A stretch of DNA of 64,000 bases from Advenella mandrilli (GTDB lineage Bacteria > Pseudomonadota > Gammaproteobacteria > Burkholderiales > Burkholderiaceae_B), in the NCBI RefSeq assembly GCF_016595155.1, contig NZ_JAENGP010000003.1:186001-250000 (forward strand), given 5' to 3'. Within the stretch, counting starts at the first letter, position 1, and the number at the start of each line of letters is the position of its first letter. Of this stretch, positions 62,485 through 64,000 are shown piece after piece. A program made the translations under genes and the position numbers. Below the pieces are notes generated by a model, which did no database searches, was not told where the DNA came from, and saw nothing but the letters and a program-made list of their open reading frames with translations.

Positions 62485-63441
62485 TCAAGGTTCAATCGCG
62501 TAATCGGCCAGTGCCGGCATCTGGTTTTTAATCAGGCCCTGCTCTTGCATGAAGCGGGCAAAGGTTTCATAACGTCGTTGGCCAAGTGCGCCCGGCTGCA
62601 AGGAAAAACGGGGCAGAGTATCTTTCCAGGCCCGGCGGTTAAGTTCGTTATCCAGCTCTTTGGGCTTATAGTCTTTAAAAACCGTCCAGGCTTCATCGGG
62701 ATGGTTCACAATATACTGCACCGCTTTTTCCAGCGCCACATTAAAACGGCGGTATTTATCATGGTCACGGTCTTTGTTGTTAACCACCATAATCAACTCA
62801 TCATAGGCGGGCACGCCCTCTTCTTCAACATAAAACGCATGACCAGGATGGTTTTCAATATCAAGCTGGTTCAGCTCGAAATTCCGGAAAGCGCCCACCA
62901 CAGCATCTACCTTGCCGGTAATCAAAGAAGGAGACAGCGACCAGTTCACATTCACCAGTTCCACATCATCAAAAGTCAGACCTTTTTCCTTAAGCATGAC
63001 TTTTAGCAGGATGTCCTCAAAACCTCCTACTGAAAACCCCACTTTTTTGCCTTTCAGGTCGGCAATCGACTGGATATTGCTGCTTTTAAGGGTAACCAGG
63101 GTATTCAGGGGCGTGGCAATTAACGTGGCTACCCGTGTCAGGGGCAGGCCCTCGTCAATTTGCATATGCAACTGGGGCTGGTAGGTAACCGCCATATCCG
63201 CCTTGCCCGCCGCTACCAGCTTGGGCGGCATGGACGGGTCTGCCGGTTCCTGTATTTCCACTTTCAAGTCCTGTTCGGCAAAATAGCCCTTCTTTTCGGC
63301 AATCACGATGGGCGCATGATCGGGGTTTACAAACCAGTCCAGCAAAAGCGTGAGCTTATCTTCGGCCAATGCCTGCGCACTGACCAACAAACTTAAGACG
63401 CACGCGGCCAACCATTTTTTTCCTGCAACTGAATTTTTCAT
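62485..63441 (-). CDS. thiY: pyrimidine-precursor ABC transporter substrate-binding protein (ThiY-like, NMT1/THI5 family)
   Basis: 318 residues from ATG 63441, which has AGGA upstream and gives a clean signal peptide (1-26, ending QALA). The mature part begins EDKLTLLLDWFVNPDHAPIVIA, the typical NMT1/THI5-like start that binds N-formyl-4-amino-5-aminomethyl-2-methylpyrimidine or HMP. SVGGFEDILLK near 135 is another family feature. It lies between tenA and the permease gene, supporting thiamine-pyrimidine uptake. Confidence 0.9.
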   Translation of the reverse strand: MKNSVAGKKWLAACVLSLLVSAQALAEDKLTLLLDWFVNPDHAPIVIAEKKGYFAEQDLKVEIQEPADPSMPPKLVAAGKADMAVTYQPQLHMQIDEGLPLTRVATLIATPLNTLVTLKSSNIQSIADLKGKKVGFSVGGFEDILLKVMLKEKGLTFDDVELVNVNWSLSPSLITGKVDAVVGAFRNFELNQLDIENHPGHAFYVEEEGVPAYDELIMVVNNKDRDHDKYRRFNVALEKAVQYIVNHPDEAWTVFKDYKPKELDNELNRRAWKDTLPRFSLQPGALGQRRYETFARFMQEQGLIKNQMPALADYAIEP

Positions 63442-63507
63442 ATTTTTCCTGATATCCCTGATCTTGCTCATTACTCTTGTTAAGAATTGATTTAAAACTA
63501 AAATAAA

Positions 63508-64000
63508 TTATGCTGCCCAGTAAATTAATTTCCGTAACAGGTAATCAACACTGAAATACAGTAACAATGACAAACAGGCCAGCACAATAAGCGAGGCAAA
63601 CACCGTATCCACCTGCATGCGGGCATTGGCATGCAGCATTAAGTAACCCAGGCCGCTGCTGGAGCCTACCCATTCACCAATAACCGCACCAATGGGTGCT
63701 ACCGTAGCCGCCACCCTCAGGCCCGATGCCAGTGACGGCAAGGCCGCTGGCAAACGGATTTGCCACAACACCTGCGCGTGGCTGGCTCCCATGGTTTGCG
63801 CCAGTTGCAGCCAGTCATGGGACGTGCGCTGCAAGCCGTCGTAACAAGCCGAGGTAACCGGAAAAAAAATCACCAGGGCAGCCATCACCACCTTGGAGGC
63901 CATGCCATAACCCAACCAGATCATTAAAATGGGTGCCAGGGCAAACACGGGGATAGCCTGGCTAACAATAAGCACCGGCAACAACCATGTCCTGAATGAA
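63508..64000 (-). CDS. thiX: ABC transporter permease (ThiX-like), N-terminus beyond the window
   Basis: At least 163 residues are visible and the frame stays open to base 64000. The protein is a membrane permease with the coupling motif LAQTMGASHAQVLWQIRLPAALP and the SSSGLGYLM loop. It is related to the SsuC/TauC type. It lies 66 bp upstream of thiY in the same operon; an ATPase gene (thiZ) is expected beyond the window. Confidence 0.88.
   Translation of the reverse strand, partial: SFRTWLLPVLIVSQAIPVFALAPILMIWLGYGMASKVVMAALVIFFPVTSACYDGLQRTSHDWLQLAQTMGASHAQVLWQIRLPAALPSLASGLRVAATVAPIGAVIGEWVGSSSGLGYLMLHANARMQVDTVFASLIVLACLSLLLYFSVDYLLRKLIYWAA

Overview
The window looks like chromosomal DNA of a Gram-negative betaproteobacterium, most likely Burkholderiales close to Alcaligenaceae. 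This rests on gene content: a Bug-type solute receptor, TsdA-type cytochromes, the mltD-gloB-methyltransferase-rnhA neighbourhood, and RND and TonB systems. GC content is moderate by eye. No rRNA, tRNA or CRISPR array was seen. The naming is inference, since no database search was possible.

Layout. 1-3765: end of an acyl-CoA dehydrogenase-like gene, a rubredoxin and a nitrate/sulfonate-type ABC importer. 3786-8349: a large hairpin, adenine deaminase, DUF1328, Nudix, cardiolipin synthase and DUF1275 genes. 8519-19610: housekeeping genes (bioB, DMT and MFS transporters, peroxiredoxin, Usp, dnaQ, fabI, mltD, gloB, methyltransferase, rnhA, two small lipoproteins). 19801-23309: a Fur-box-controlled TonB receptor and a methyltransferase. 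23462-31754: a catabolic island resembling the lower nicotinate/picolinate pathway (2,5-dihydroxypyridine dioxygenase, nitrilase-family hydrolase, maleamate amidase, maleate isomerase), with LysR and GntR regulators and a TRAP transporter; it abuts an 81-bp remnant of an NADH dehydrogenase gene. 31931-38529: an RND efflux pump divergent from a TetR gene with two operator palindromes.

38587-46076: P-loop kinase, LysR, 2-oxoadipate dioxygenase/decarboxylase (HglS type), a thioredoxin-like protein, and a LysR/Bug/aldolase/SDR cluster. 46107-49479: thiM, a methyltransferase, a yybP-ykoY (Mn) riboswitch ahead of a TerC exporter, and panD. 49495-50990: an IscB RNA-guided nuclease element with matching end hairpins and a candidate omega-RNA, without tnpA. 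51019-53693: a DUF2946-like protein and an OprC/NosA-type copper receptor. 53738-58527: a TtrSR-like two-component system divergent from a triheme cytochrome and the thiosulfate dehydrogenase TsdA. 58659-60915: a YnbA/PlsC/CdsA-type phospholipid operon. 61475-64000: a small orphan gene, then tenA-thiY-thiX for pyrimidine (HMP) salvage, cut by the window end.

The most interesting loci are the IscB element, the nic-like island (nitrilase in place of the usual deformylase, candidate shared operator, recombination scar), the complete Mn riboswitch, the tetrathionate/thiosulfate sensor-cytochrome locus, and the lipid operon whose CDP-alcohol transferase has a variant active site.
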